The notes under the pieces: generated by a model
What the model was told of the DNA's origin: nothing
What the model saw: the letters and a program-made list of their open reading frames with translations, nothing else
Databases searched by the model: none
Shown: positions 8,142 to 16,168 of the stretch, in pieces
Position numbering within the stretch: the stretch's first letter is position 1
How the letters are laid out: each line of letters opens with the position of its first letter
IMG/VR virus record: IMGVR_UViG_3300046804_001205
Span: 1 to 47,313 of that record
Origin: a virus
Length of the DNA: 47,313 bases
Strand: one strand, 5' to 3'
Translations under genes and position numbers: made by a program

Positions 8142-8964
8142 ATATCCTGGCGGCAAGTCCCGTGCTTGCGTCAAGATGGATCCCTATTTTCCAGATCTTC
8201 TCAACTATGATGAGTTTCGTGAACCATTTCTTGGTGGTGGAAGTGTTGCGATTCATATCACTAAGAAATATCCTAGCCTAGATATTTGGGTGAACGATCT
8301 TTATGAACCTCTTGTCAACTTCTGGCAACAACTCCAGATGTTTGGTCCCGATCTGAAGGATAAACTGGTAAACCTTAAATCAAAGCACAATAATCCAGCA
8401 TCCGCAAAAGAACTTTTCCTCGCAAGTAAGGAGAAAATCAATGACCAAAGTTTGCCCAGTCTTGATCGTGCTGTGGCTTTCTATATTGTCAATAAGTGTT
8501 CTTTCAGTGGTCTCACAGAGAGCTCTTCATTTTCTCCACAAGCCTCCAACGCCAACTTCTCAATGCGTGGGATCGAAAAACTGCCTGCGTATTCTAAACT
8601 GATTGAGCATTGGCGTATAACTAATTACTCGTATGATTATCTGATGGATGGAAACAAGGGTGCTTTTATGTATCTCGATCCTCCTTATGACATTAAGGAT
8701 AATCTCTATGGGCGTAAGGGATCAATGCACAAAGGATTTGATCACGATAAGTTTGCTGCTGACTGCGATGCTAACGATATGGACCAGTTGGTAAGTTATA
8801 ACTCTGATCAACTTGTAAAAGACCGCTTTAAGAACTGGAACGCTGCTGAGTTTGATTTGACTTATACGATGCGTTCGGTTGGTGAATATATGCGTGAGCA
8901 AAAGAAACGTAAAGAACTGCTGCTTTTTAATTATGGAATTGAAGGACTGGTTAAATTCGATTAA
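8116..8964 (+). CDS. dam: DNA adenine methylase (Dam / D12 class)
   Basis: An N6-adenine methyltransferase of the D12 family (282 aa). The SAM-binding motif I is split as LRYPGGKSRA (8-17) and FREPFLGGGSV (34-44), and the catalytic DPPY motif is at 188-191 (YLDPPYDI). This is the T4 Dam order. Such enzymes usually methylate GATC and can protect phage DNA from host or rival nucleases. It lies between the 44 and 62 genes and overlaps gp62 by 32 nt, an insertion relative to the T4 gene order. The recognition site cannot be told from sequence alone. Confidence 0.9.
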   Translation: MKSLKTPLRYPGGKSRACVKMDPYFPDLLNYDEFREPFLGGGSVAIHITKKYPSLDIWVNDLYEPLVNFWQQLQMFGPDLKDKLVNLKSKHNNPASAKELFLASKEKINDQSLPSLDRAVAFYIVNKCSFSGLTESSSFSPQASNANFSMRGIEKLPAYSKLIEHWRITNYSYDYLMDGNKGAFMYLDPPYDIKDNLYGRKGSMHKGFDHDKFAADCDANDMDQLVSYNSDQLVKDRFKNWNAAEFDLTYTMRSVGEYMREQKKRKELLLFNYGIEGLVKFD

Positions 8965-9313
8965 TCAAACGAAGAATCATCTGATTGACGAAGATCCCTC
9001 ACTTGAGAAAGAATATGCTCCTTATATTATCAATCGTTGTCTATCAGGTCATCTTGATTGCGTTTTGTTTGCGAATGAAATGAATCGTTATCATTTTCTT
9101 CCAAAGAAACTCCAGTATGACTTTTTTATAAATAGTCTGAGGAAAAAGAAGAGATTTTCTCCCTGGCTCCGAAAAGATACAATCAAAGATCTTGATTATG
9201 TTAAACGTTACTATGGTTATAGTAATGAGAAGGCAAAACAAGCTTTGAGGATTCTTACTAAAGAACAACTTACTTTTATTAAATCGAAATTTGAAACTGG
9301 AGGATCAAAATGA
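8933..9313 (+). CDS. 62: gp62 clamp loader small subunit
   Basis: The 126-residue protein partners gp44 in the 4:1 clamp loader. The cyanophage gp62 pattern is clear: YAPYIINRCLSG, FANEMNRYHFLPKKLQYDFF, RKKKRFSPWLRK and YYGYSNEKAKQAL. The ATG at 8933 (MELKDWLNSIN) gives the family length. Upstream in-frame starts would lie deeper in dam. It overlaps dam at its 5' end and regA by 4 nt (ATGA). Confidence 0.85.
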   Translation: MELKDWLNSINQTKNHLIDEDPSLEKEYAPYIINRCLSGHLDCVLFANEMNRYHFLPKKLQYDFFINSLRKKKRFSPWLRKDTIKDLDYVKRYYGYSNEKAKQALRILTKEQLTFIKSKFETGGSK

Positions 9314-9750
9314 GTGTCGTTCAAGAACCTGAAGTGAAGTGGACGCCCGACCAAATGGTAGAAGTGATTCTCAATGAACCTGATGACTTTCTTAAGGTTC
9401 GTGAGACTTTGACCCGTATCGGAGTTGCTTCAAGAAAAGAAAAGAAAATCTATCAGTCTTGCCATATTCTACACAAGCAAGGTAGATATTACCTCGTTCA
9501 CTTTAAGGAACTGTTTGCCCTGGATGGTAAACACGCAAACCTGACCGTGAATGATGTTCAGCGTCGCAATCGTATCGCACAACTTCTTGCTGATTGGGGT
9601 CTGATTGATATCGTAGATGTTAGCAAGATTCAAGATATTGCCCCTCTGAACCAAATCAAAGTTCTTGCTTATAAGGATAAGGGCGATTGGATTTTGGAAA
9701 CCAAGTATAATATTGGTGCAAAGAAGAAAAAGGTAGAGGATGCCGAATGA
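9310..9750 (+). CDS. regA: RegA translational repressor
   Basis: RegA binds start regions of many early phage mRNAs and blocks ribosome access, shutting early synthesis down. The 146-residue protein has the family core: ETLTRIGVASRKEKKIYQSC, HILHKQGRYYLVHFKELFALDG and NRIAQLLADWGLI. A GGAGGA ribosome binding site precedes the ATG at 9310. It is the last gene of the 45-44-62 operon, as in T4, and is followed by a terminator. Confidence 0.93.
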   Translation: MSVVQEPEVKWTPDQMVEVILNEPDDFLKVRETLTRIGVASRKEKKIYQSCHILHKQGRYYLVHFKELFALDGKHANLTVNDVQRRNRIAQLLADWGLIDIVDVSKIQDIAPLNQIKVLAYKDKGDWILETKYNIGAKKKKVEDAE

Positions 9751-9755
9751 TAAAG

Positions 9756-9783
9756 TGGGGGGTTCAACACTCCCCCTTTTATT
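9756..9783 (+). terminator. rho-independent terminator after regA
   Basis: A G6 run (GTGGGGGG) pairs with CTCCCCC around TTCAACA, followed by TTTTATT. It ends the clamp/clamp-loader/regA transcript. Confidence 0.85.
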
Positions 9784-9794
9784 AACTATACCTA

Positions 9795-9800
9795 TATAAT
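9795..9800 (+). promoter_or_regulatory. candidate -10 box upstream of hsp20
   Basis: TATAAT lies 58 nt before the Hsp20 ATG. No convincing -35 box is present at 16-18 nt. A small hairpin (GGAC...GTCC around CGCCTTCGGG, 9807-9822) and an AAAGGAG ribosome binding site follow in the leader. Confidence 0.4.
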
Positions 9801-9858
9801 AGTAAGGACGCCTTCGGGGTCCACAAAACACAAACTCGCTTTTAAAGGAGCTACCATA

Positions 9859-10293
9859 ATGACCAGTATTACAAGGTATACTGCTGCGGATCTTCCTGCT
9901 CTGATGGAAAAGATCAATAAGTACAGTATTGGAATGGATGAATATTTTGATCGTCTATTCCATCTTCATGAAACTACTTCTAACTATCCTCCATACAATC
10001 TTGTTCAAGTCAGTAATGTGGAATCACGACTAGAACTTGCTCTTGCTGGATTCAAAAAGAAAGAAGTCTATGTCTACACACAGGACGGTAAACTCTTTGT
10101 TGAAGGTCAAAAAGAGGATAAAGAAACTGATACCAGGTATGTACACAAGGGTTTGGCTCAACGGAGTTTTACACGAGCCTGGACACTCTCTGATGATACG
10201 GAAGTTAGATCAGTTGATTTTGAGGATGGGCTTTTGACAGTTACTCTTGGTAGGATTGTCCCTGAACATCATAAGAGGAAGGACTATCTCTAA
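9859..10293 (+). CDS. hsp20: Hsp20 small heat-shock protein
   Basis: A 144-residue small heat-shock protein, an ATP-independent holdase. The alpha-crystallin domain is visible in the C-terminal two thirds: SNVESRLELALAGFKKKEVYV, DGKLFVEGQKE, and RSFTRAWTLSDDTEVRSVDFEDGLLTVTL, the classic end of the domain. Hsp20 is near-universal in T4-like cyanophages. An AAAGGAG sequence lies 8 nt before the ATG at 9859. It has a leader of its own between the regA terminator and the late motif of the next gene. Confidence 0.9.
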   Translation: MTSITRYTAADLPALMEKINKYSIGMDEYFDRLFHLHETTSNYPPYNLVQVSNVESRLELALAGFKKKEVYVYTQDGKLFVEGQKEDKETDTRYVHKGLAQRSFTRAWTLSDDTEVRSVDFEDGLLTVTLGRIVPEHHKRKDYL

Positions 10294-10296
10294 ATA
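10290..10296 (+). promoter_or_regulatory. late promoter motif CTAAATA
   Basis: CTAAATA overlaps the hsp20 stop codon and lies 14 nt before the next ATG. This form is used repeatedly before late genes in this window. Confidence 0.55.
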
Positions 10297-10310
10297 AAAT
10301 AAAAAACAAA

Positions 10311-10475
10311 ATGAAAACCTTCCAGCAATTCATTGAAGAATCTAAGATGAATCCTATCAAGGTTATTAATTACCCAATGGCAAAACCAAACTTAGGATTG
10401 TCAAAAGGTAAAGCATTTGCCAAGAGATCCTCTTCAAGTGCTGGTGGCGGTGGTAATGGTAACGGTAGTGAATAA
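10311..10475 (+). CDS. small protein with T4-type capsid-targeting N terminus (54 aa)
   Basis: The 54-residue product begins MKTFQQFIEESKM, very close to the capsid-targeting sequence of T4 internal head proteins (MKTYQEFIAE), which ends at the gp21 protease motif [I/L]xE. FIEE supplies that cleavage site here. The remainder is basic and ends in a Ser/Gly/Asn-rich tail (GGGGNGNGSE). It has its own late promoter motif and is followed by a terminator, unlike the early genes on both sides. The inference is a minor internal head protein packaged with DNA. The leader match is seen directly; packaging is inferred. Confidence 0.6.
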   Translation: MKTFQQFIEESKMNPIKVINYPMAKPNLGLSKGKAFAKRSSSSAGGGGNGNGSE

Positions 10476-10478
10476 ATA
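10471..10478 (+). promoter_or_regulatory. late-like motif AATAAATA
   Basis: The motif overlaps the stop of the 54-aa gene, about 100 nt before the next gene and before a strong terminator, so it may not be used. Confidence 0.2.
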
Positions 10479-10506
10479 ACTCTGAATATCGTCGGCGCTA
10501 TGCCAC

Positions 10507-10547
10507 GGGAGGCAACTGGCAAAATCCAGTTGACGCCTCCCCTTTTT
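10507..10547 (+). terminator. strong rho-independent terminator
   Basis: GGGAGGC pairs with GCCTCCC and AACTGG with CCAGTT (loop CAAAAT), followed by CTTTTT. The 13-bp stem has a 3-nt bulge. It ends the 54-aa gene transcript. Confidence 0.92.
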
Positions 10548-10558
10548 ATTGGTATAAT
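10530..10558 (+). promoter_or_regulatory. sigma70-like promoter for the DNA polymerase operon
   Basis: TTGACG (10530-10535), 17 nt, TATAAT (10553-10558), near consensus. The -35 box is inside the descending arm of the terminator at 10507-10547. It sits 23 nt before the ATG at 10581 and probably drives 10581 through gp43, uvsX and gp41. Confidence 0.75.
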
Positions 10559-10580
10559 GATTAGAGGAATGATCTAAACA

Positions 10581-10907
10581 ATGTCAATCAAAGTAATTTT
10601 GTTAAGGTCTGGTGATCAGATCATTACTGATGTTAAAGAAGTAATCTCTGAAGATAAACCGGTAGCATATCTTTTCACAAATCCACAGAAAGTAACAATT
10701 AATAAACCTTTTTTGATTTCTGAACAAGAGAATGAAAGGTCTTATGAAATCACTTTTTCTCAGTGGATGCTGTTATCTGCTGACAAAGAGATAGCAGTTC
10801 CGACTAATTATGTGGTTACAATTGTAGAACCACTAGATAGTATTAAAGAAATGTATTTGGAGAAAATTAATGGAACAAATAGTGAAGTGTCTTCTACTAA
10901 AGAATGA
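10581..10907 (+). CDS. hypothetical protein, paralogue of next gene (108 aa)
   Basis: The 108-residue protein starts MSIKVILLRSGDQIITDVKEV and is rich in beta-strand residues, with a KPFLI segment and a VTIVEPLDSIKEMYLEKI end. The next gene repeats this plan (VKCLLLKNDIVLISEIVEI, KPFKLVEQ, LTIVDPTPDLLSKYFEMI), so the two are tandem paralogues. They open the DNA polymerase operon. No catalytic motif is seen, and a small beta-barrel of the Sm-like type is only a guess. Confidence 0.75.
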   Translation: MSIKVILLRSGDQIITDVKEVISEDKPVAYLFTNPQKVTINKPFLISEQENERSYEITFSQWMLLSADKEIAVPTNYVVTIVEPLDSIKEMYLEKINGTNSEVSSTKE

Positions 10908-11133
10908 CATAGTTTTAATATCTGAAATTGTAGAAATTGGTTCTGAACTTGGAGAACCAGACTGTAAACTTACCAAACCTTTTAAATTAGTTGAACAATC
11001 CGATTCCTTTACTTTAGAACCCTGGATTACTTTTAGTTTACAGGTTGAGTTTATGATTCATTCTGATAGTATACTTACTATAGTAGATCCTACTCCCGAT
11101 CTTCTTTCCAAATATTTTGAAATGATTGCCTAA
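10870..11133 (+). CDS. hypothetical protein, paralogue of previous gene (87 aa)
   Basis: This 87-residue protein shares its layout with the preceding gene: a first strand VKCLLLKNDIVLISE, a KPFKL segment and a closing SILTIVDPTPDLLSKYF. Its ATG lies 38 nt inside the end of the upstream gene, and its stop overlaps the gp43 start by one base. That places it as a translationally coupled partner directly before the polymerase. Function unknown. Confidence 0.75.
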   Translation: MEQIVKCLLLKNDIVLISEIVEIGSELGEPDCKLTKPFKLVEQSDSFTLEPWITFSLQVEFMIHSDSILTIVDPTPDLLSKYFEMIA

Positions 11134-13634
11134 TGAGATTTTATACAAACGTCCAGATGGTCGGGGACCACTTCTTGGTTCGTGGTTATGAAGATGGAAA
11201 ACACTTCATGACCCGTGAGAAGTTTAACCCGACTCTTTTTGTCCCTGCCAATAAAAAAACTAAATATCAAACTTTGAATGGGGAATATGTTGAATCAGTT
11301 CAACCTGGTTCTATTCGTGACTGTCGTGAATTTATCAAAAGATATGAGGGCGTAGAAAACTTTAAAATTTATGGGAATACTGGATACATCTATCAATATA
11401 TTTCTGAGATGTATCCAGAAGAAGAATTGAAGTTTGATATTAGTAAGATCAAAGTTACGACTCTTGATATTGAGGTTGCTTCAGAGAATGGATTTCCTGA
11501 TGTAGAATCTGCTGCCGAAGAAGTTCTTCTTATCACCATTCAGGATTATTCTTCCAAGAAAATTCGCACCTGGGGGCAAGGTCCTTTCAAGAATCAGCAG
11601 AAGAATGTTGAGTATCGCTCTTTTTCAAGTGAATACGATCTTCTCAATGATTTCATCAACTGGTGGATGATTGAGGAAAATACTCCAGAAGTTGTGACTG
11701 GTTGGAACATTGAACTATACGATATTCCATACCTTGTACGTCGCCTGGATCGTGTTCTGGGTGAGAAACTGATGAAGCGTATGTCTCCCTGGGGTCTTGT
11801 GACTGAAGATGAGATTTACATTGCTGGTCGTAAGCACATTTCATACGATGTGGGTGGTGTTACTCAACTTGACTATCTGAATCTTTATAAGAAGTTTACT
11901 TATAAGGCACAGGAGTCATATCGTCTTGATTACATTGCCTCTGTAGAACTTGGACAGAAAAAACTGGATCACTCTGAGTTTGATACCTTCAAAGACTTCT
12001 ATACCAAAGGTTGGCAGAAGTTTGTAGAATATAACATCATTGACGTGGAACTTGTTGACCGTATGGAAGACAAGATGAAACTGATTGAACTTGCGATCAC
12101 GATGGCATATGACGCTAAGGCAAATTATGCTGATGTCTTTTCACAAGTTCGGATGTGGGATACGATTATCTACAACTATCTGAAAAAGAGGAACATTGTC
12201 ATTCCCCCTAAAGAACGTTCCGATAAGGATTCCAAGTATGCTGGTGCTTATGTGAAGGAACCCATTCCTGGTAAGTATGACTGGGTGGTGAGTTTTGACC
12301 TTAATTCTCTTTATCCTCACCTTATTATGCAGTACAACATCTCACCAGAAACTCTTCTAGATGAGAGACACCCAACTGTAACTGTTGATAAGATTCTGAA
12401 CCAGGACATTACATTTGAACTTTATAAGGACAAGGCAGTATGTGCGAACGGAGCAATGTTCCGTAAAGATGTGCGTGGGTTCTTGCCTGAACTGATGGAG
12501 AAGATCTACCAGGACCGCACTATCTACAAAAAGAAAATGCTTGCGGCAAAACAGGAGTATGAAAAGAAAAAGACAAAAGAACTGGAAAAAGAGATTGCTC
12601 GCTGTAACAACATCCAAATGGCGAGGAAGATTCAACTTAACTCTGCTTATGGTGCTATCGGCAATCAGTATTTCCGTTATTACAAACTAGCAAATGCTGA
12701 GGCAATCACCTTGTCTGGTCAGGTATCGATCCGCTGGATTGAGAACAAGATGAATGCCTATCTAAACAAGATTCTCAAAACAAGCGAGGTTGATTATGTT
12801 ATTGCTTCAGATACTGATTCTATTTACCTTAATATGGGTCCTCTGGTTGAAACTGTATACAAGGGAAGAGAGAAAACTACTGAAGGCGTTGTCACGTTCC
12901 TTGATAAGATCTGTAAGGTGGAACTTGAAAAGTATATTGAAGGTTGCTACCAAGAACTGGCTGACTATGTAAATGCTTATGATCAGAAGATGCAGATGAA
13001 GCGTGAGAACATTGCTGAGCGTGGAATCTGGACTGCTAAGAAGCGTTACATTCTCAACGTGTGGGATAGTGAAGGTGTCCGCTATGAAGAACCCAAACTA
13101 AAAATGATGGGTATTGAAGCGGTCAAGTCATCAACTCCTGCTCCTTGTCGCAAGATGATTAAAGATGGACTCAAATTGATGATGAGTGGAACTGAGGATG
13201 ATGTGATTGAGTTTATTGATCAATGCCGCAGTGAATTTAAAAAACTTCCACCAGAACAGATTGCTTTTCCTAGAACTGCTTCTGATGTTCGTAAATATCA
13301 TTCATCGTCAAGCATTTACGCCCATAAAACCCCAATTCATATTCGTGGAGCACTTCTTTTTAATCATTATATAAAAGAGAAAAAATTGACCAATAAGTAT
13401 TCTCTGATTGCTAATGGTGAAAAGGTCAAGTATATTTTCTTAAAGAAACCAAATATAATTCAGGAAAATGTCATCTCGTTCATCCAAGATTTTCCAAAGG
13501 AACTTGGTCTTGACAAATACATTGACTATGAACTACAATTTGAAAAGAGTTTTGTAGACCCACTGAAATCTATCCTTGATGCGATTGGATGGAATGTGGA
13601 AAAAACTGTAAACCTTGAACTATTTTTTACCTAA
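11133..13634 (+). CDS. 43: gp43 DNA polymerase (family B)
   Basis: The replicative family-B polymerase with 3'-5' exonuclease (833 aa). Exo I is TLDIEVAS (near 112), motif A is FDLNSLYPHLIMQYN (near 389), motif B is KIQLNSAYGAIGNQYFRY, and motif C is ASDTDSIY (near 560). The C terminus carries a clamp-binding-type tail (LELFFT). The gene is uninterrupted: no intron, split or frameshift is seen, unlike some T4-like polymerases. It overlaps neighbours by one base on each side. Confidence 0.97.
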   Translation: MRFYTNVQMVGDHFLVRGYEDGKHFMTREKFNPTLFVPANKKTKYQTLNGEYVESVQPGSIRDCREFIKRYEGVENFKIYGNTGYIYQYISEMYPEEELKFDISKIKVTTLDIEVASENGFPDVESAAEEVLLITIQDYSSKKIRTWGQGPFKNQQKNVEYRSFSSEYDLLNDFINWWMIEENTPEVVTGWNIELYDIPYLVRRLDRVLGEKLMKRMSPWGLVTEDEIYIAGRKHISYDVGGVTQLDYLNLYKKFTYKAQESYRLDYIASVELGQKKLDHSEFDTFKDFYTKGWQKFVEYNIIDVELVDRMEDKMKLIELAITMAYDAKANYADVFSQVRMWDTIIYNYLKKRNIVIPPKERSDKDSKYAGAYVKEPIPGKYDWVVSFDLNSLYPHLIMQYNISPETLLDERHPTVTVDKILNQDITFELYKDKAVCANGAMFRKDVRGFLPELMEKIYQDRTIYKKKMLAAKQEYEKKKTKELEKEIARCNNIQMARKIQLNSAYGAIGNQYFRYYKLANAEAITLSGQVSIRWIENKMNAYLNKILKTSEVDYVIASDTDSIYLNMGPLVETVYKGREKTTEGVVTFLDKICKVELEKYIEGCYQELADYVNAYDQKMQMKRENIAERGIWTAKKRYILNVWDSEGVRYEEPKLKMMGIEAVKSSTPAPCRKMIKDGLKLMMSGTEDDVIEFIDQCRSEFKKLPPEQIAFPRTASDVRKYHSSSSIYAHKTPIHIRGALLFNHYIKEKKLTNKYSLIANGEKVKYIFLKKPNIIQENVISFIQDFPKELGLDKYIDYELQFEKSFVDPLKSILDAIGWNVEKTVNLELFFT

Positions 13635-13798
13635 TGGATCTACCTATTAACGATCAAGAACTGAATACTATTGTAAGTGCTATGGCTTTGGGTGGAGATA
13701 CGGCACTATACCAAAAACTTAAATTGGTAAAAGAACTTAGAGAACAGGGTTTACCTTATAAAAAAATCTTACGTGAAGAATATGGGATGGTGGCGTGA
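13634..13798 (+). CDS. small conserved-type protein between gp43 and uvsX (54 aa)
   Basis: The 54-residue ORF starts on the last base of gp43 and ends on the first base of uvsX, an exact fit that argues for a real gene. The product is helical (QELNTIVSAMALGGDTALYQKL, then a basic helix) without cysteines or membrane segments. Small genes at this place occur in other T4-like cyanophages. Function unknown. Confidence 0.65.
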   Translation: MDLPINDQELNTIVSAMALGGDTALYQKLKLVKELREQGLPYKKILREEYGMVA

Positions 13799-14805
13799 TG
13801 GACTTTCTTAAAGAAATTGTAAAAGAAGTTGGTGGTGAGTATACACAACTTGCCGCAGATATTGATGAGACTGAAAAGTATGTTGACACGGGTTCGTACA
13901 TTTTTAACGCACTGGTTTCAGGTAGCATATTTGGCGGTGTATCTGGGAATAAGATTACTGCTATTGCTGGAGAGTCTTCTACTGGAAAAACTTTCTTCTC
14001 TCTCGCTGTGGTTAAGAATTTTCTTGATAATAACCCCGATGGTTATTGTCTCTATTTTGATACTGAGGCTGCCATTACAAAGTCTCTCTTGGAATCACGG
14101 GGCATCGACACATCTCGTCTTGTCGTGGTTAATGTTGTCACAGTAGAAGAGTTTCGTGGAAAAGCACTTAAAGCAGTGGATATTTACTTAAAAAAACCTA
14201 TAGATGAACGCAAACCTTGTATGTTTGTGTTAGACTCTCTGGGTATGCTTTCAACTGAGAAAGAGATTACTGACGCACTGAATGACAAACAAGTTCGTGA
14301 CATGACTAAATCCCAACTGGTAAAAGGTGCATTCCGTATGCTCACTCTCAAGTTGGGGCAGGCAAATATTCCTATGATTGTAACTAACCACACCTACGAT
14401 GTTATTGGCGCTTACGTTCCTACAAAAGAAATGGGTGGTGGTAGTGGTCTTAAGTATGCCGCTTCTACTATTATCTATCTCAGCAAGTCGAAAGAGAAAG
14501 ATGGAAAAGAAGTTATTGGAAACATTATCAAGGCAAAGACTGCTAAGTCACGTTTGAGTAAGGAGAACCAACAAGTTGAAGTCCGTTTATTTTATGATGA
14601 GCGTGGTCTTGATCGCTATTATGGTCTTCTGGAACTCGGGGAACTCGCTGGACTCTGGAAGAATACTGCGGGGCGTTATGAGATCAATGGTAAAAAACTT
14701 TATGCGAAAGAGATCTTAAAAAACCCAGATCAATATTTTACCGAAGAAGTAATGCAGCAACTTGATGCTGCCGCAAAACAACAATTCTCTTATGGAACGA
14801 ATTGA
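13798..14805 (+). CDS. uvsX: UvsX RecA-like recombinase
   Basis: The strand-exchange recombinase of T4-like phages (335 aa). It has Walker A GESSTGKT (58-65), Walker B CMFVLDSLGML, a RecA-type MGGGSGLKYAAS loop and a KAKTAKSR segment. The ATG at 13798 overlaps the preceding stop (TGATG). A GTG one codon upstream is a less likely start. It overlaps gp41 by 14 nt. It would act with gp46/47 ends in recombination-dependent replication. Confidence 0.93.
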   Translation: MDFLKEIVKEVGGEYTQLAADIDETEKYVDTGSYIFNALVSGSIFGGVSGNKITAIAGESSTGKTFFSLAVVKNFLDNNPDGYCLYFDTEAAITKSLLESRGIDTSRLVVVNVVTVEEFRGKALKAVDIYLKKPIDERKPCMFVLDSLGMLSTEKEITDALNDKQVRDMTKSQLVKGAFRMLTLKLGQANIPMIVTNHTYDVIGAYVPTKEMGGGSGLKYAASTIIYLSKSKEKDGKEVIGNIIKAKTAKSRLSKENQQVEVRLFYDERGLDRYYGLLELGELAGLWKNTAGRYEINGKKLYAKEILKNPDQYFTEEVMQQLDAAAKQQFSYGTN

Positions 14806-16168
14806 GACAACTATTCTCAGAAACTTAGTATTTAATGAAGACTATTCACGAAAGGTCATACCTTTCATTCAACCAGATTATTTTGAGCAAAAGACCGAGA
14901 AGGTCATTTTTGAAGAGATTGTCCAGTTCATTGTTAAGTATGGTTCAGCAATTACAATTGAAGCACTTAATATTGAAGTAGAGAATCGCACTGATTTAAC
15001 TGAAGAACAAATTAAAGAAGTTAGGGAAATTAATAATTCTTTAAATGATTTTCCTGTAGATAAACAGTGGTTGCTTGACACAACTGAGAAGTGGTGTCGT
15101 GATCGTGCTATTTACTTAGCACTGATGGAATCAATTCATATTGCTGATGGTAATGATGACAAGAAGAATCGGGATGCTATTCCGACCATTCTTTCTGATG
15201 CTCTTGCGGTAAGTTTTGATAATAATATCGGTCACGATTATCTCCAGAACTATGAGGAGCGATATGAGTTTTACCACCGTAAGGAAGATAAAATCGAGTT
15301 TGATTTGGAATATTTCAACAAAATCACGAAAGGTGGTCTTCCTAATAAGACTCTCAACATTGCTCTCGCTGGAACGGGTGTTGGGAAATCACTGTTTATG
15401 TGTCATCTGGCTAGCTCCGTCTTGCTACAGGGCAGGTCCGTACTCTATATCACTCTTGAAATGGCGGAAGAGCGAATTGCAGAAAGAATTGATGCGAACC
15501 TTCTCAATGTACCGATTCAGCAACTGGTTGATCTTCCACGCCAGATGTTTGAAAACAAAGTTACAAATATCTCAAAGAAGACACAAGGAACCCTTATAAT
15601 TAAGGAGTATCCAACTGCCTCTGCCCATAGTGGACACTTTAAGGCACTGCTTAATGAACTTTCACTTAAGAAGTCATTTAGACCTGATATTATTTTCATT
15701 GATTACCTTAATATATGTGCTTCCAGCAGGTATAAGTCAAACCTTTCTGTCAATTCATATTCATATATCAAGGCAATTGCTGAAGAACTTAGGGGGCTCG
15801 CAGTGGAGTTTAATGTCCCAATTGTCTCCGCTACTCAGACCACCCGTTCAGGTTATGGTAATTCTGATGTTGAACTTACTGATACTTCAGAGTCCTTTGG
15901 TTTGCCTGCTACTGCTGATCTTATGTTTGCCCTTATTAGCACTGAAGAGCTTGAGCAGTTGGGACAGATTATGGTAAAACAATTGAAGAACCGATACAAT
16001 GACCCCACTATCTACAAGCGTTTCATTGTAGGTATTGACCGTGCTAAAATGAGACTATATGATTGTGAACAGTCTGCTCAGAAAGACATACTTGACTCTG
16101 GACAAGATGACGAGTATAATGATGAGGACAAGAAATCTAAAAAGTCGTTTGAAGGATTCAAATTTTAA
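14792..16168 (+). CDS. 41: gp41 replicative DNA helicase (DnaB-like)
   Basis: The hexameric 5'-3' helicase (458 aa) couples with gp61 primase at the fork. The N-terminal DnaB-type helical domain (about 1-110) is followed by a RecA-like core with Walker A AGTGVGKS near 195 and Walker B IIFIDYLNIC. VPIVSATQTTRSGY is the DnaB motif-3-like glutamine region. The ATG at 14792 (MERIETTILRNLVF) matches family starts. An upstream in-frame ATG at 14762 is deeper inside uvsX. Confidence 0.92.
   Translation: MERIETTILRNLVFNEDYSRKVIPFIQPDYFEQKTEKVIFEEIVQFIVKYGSAITIEALNIEVENRTDLTEEQIKEVREINNSLNDFPVDKQWLLDTTEKWCRDRAIYLALMESIHIADGNDDKKNRDAIPTILSDALAVSFDNNIGHDYLQNYEERYEFYHRKEDKIEFDLEYFNKITKGGLPNKTLNIALAGTGVGKSLFMCHLASSVLLQGRSVLYITLEMAEERIAERIDANLLNVPIQQLVDLPRQMFENKVTNISKKTQGTLIIKEYPTASAHSGHFKALLNELSLKKSFRPDIIFIDYLNICASSRYKSNLSVNSYSYIKAIAEELRGLAVEFNVPIVSATQTTRSGYGNSDVELTDTSESFGLPATADLMFALISTEELEQLGQIMVKQLKNRYNDPTIYKRFIVGIDRAKMRLYDCEQSAQKDILDSGQDDEYNDEDKKSKKSFEGFKF

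Noticed and set aside
11133-13634. An intron or intein in gp43, or in nrdA (26913-29210)
   Set aside because: Both frames are continuous with all motifs at normal spacing. The homing genes in the window are free-standing.
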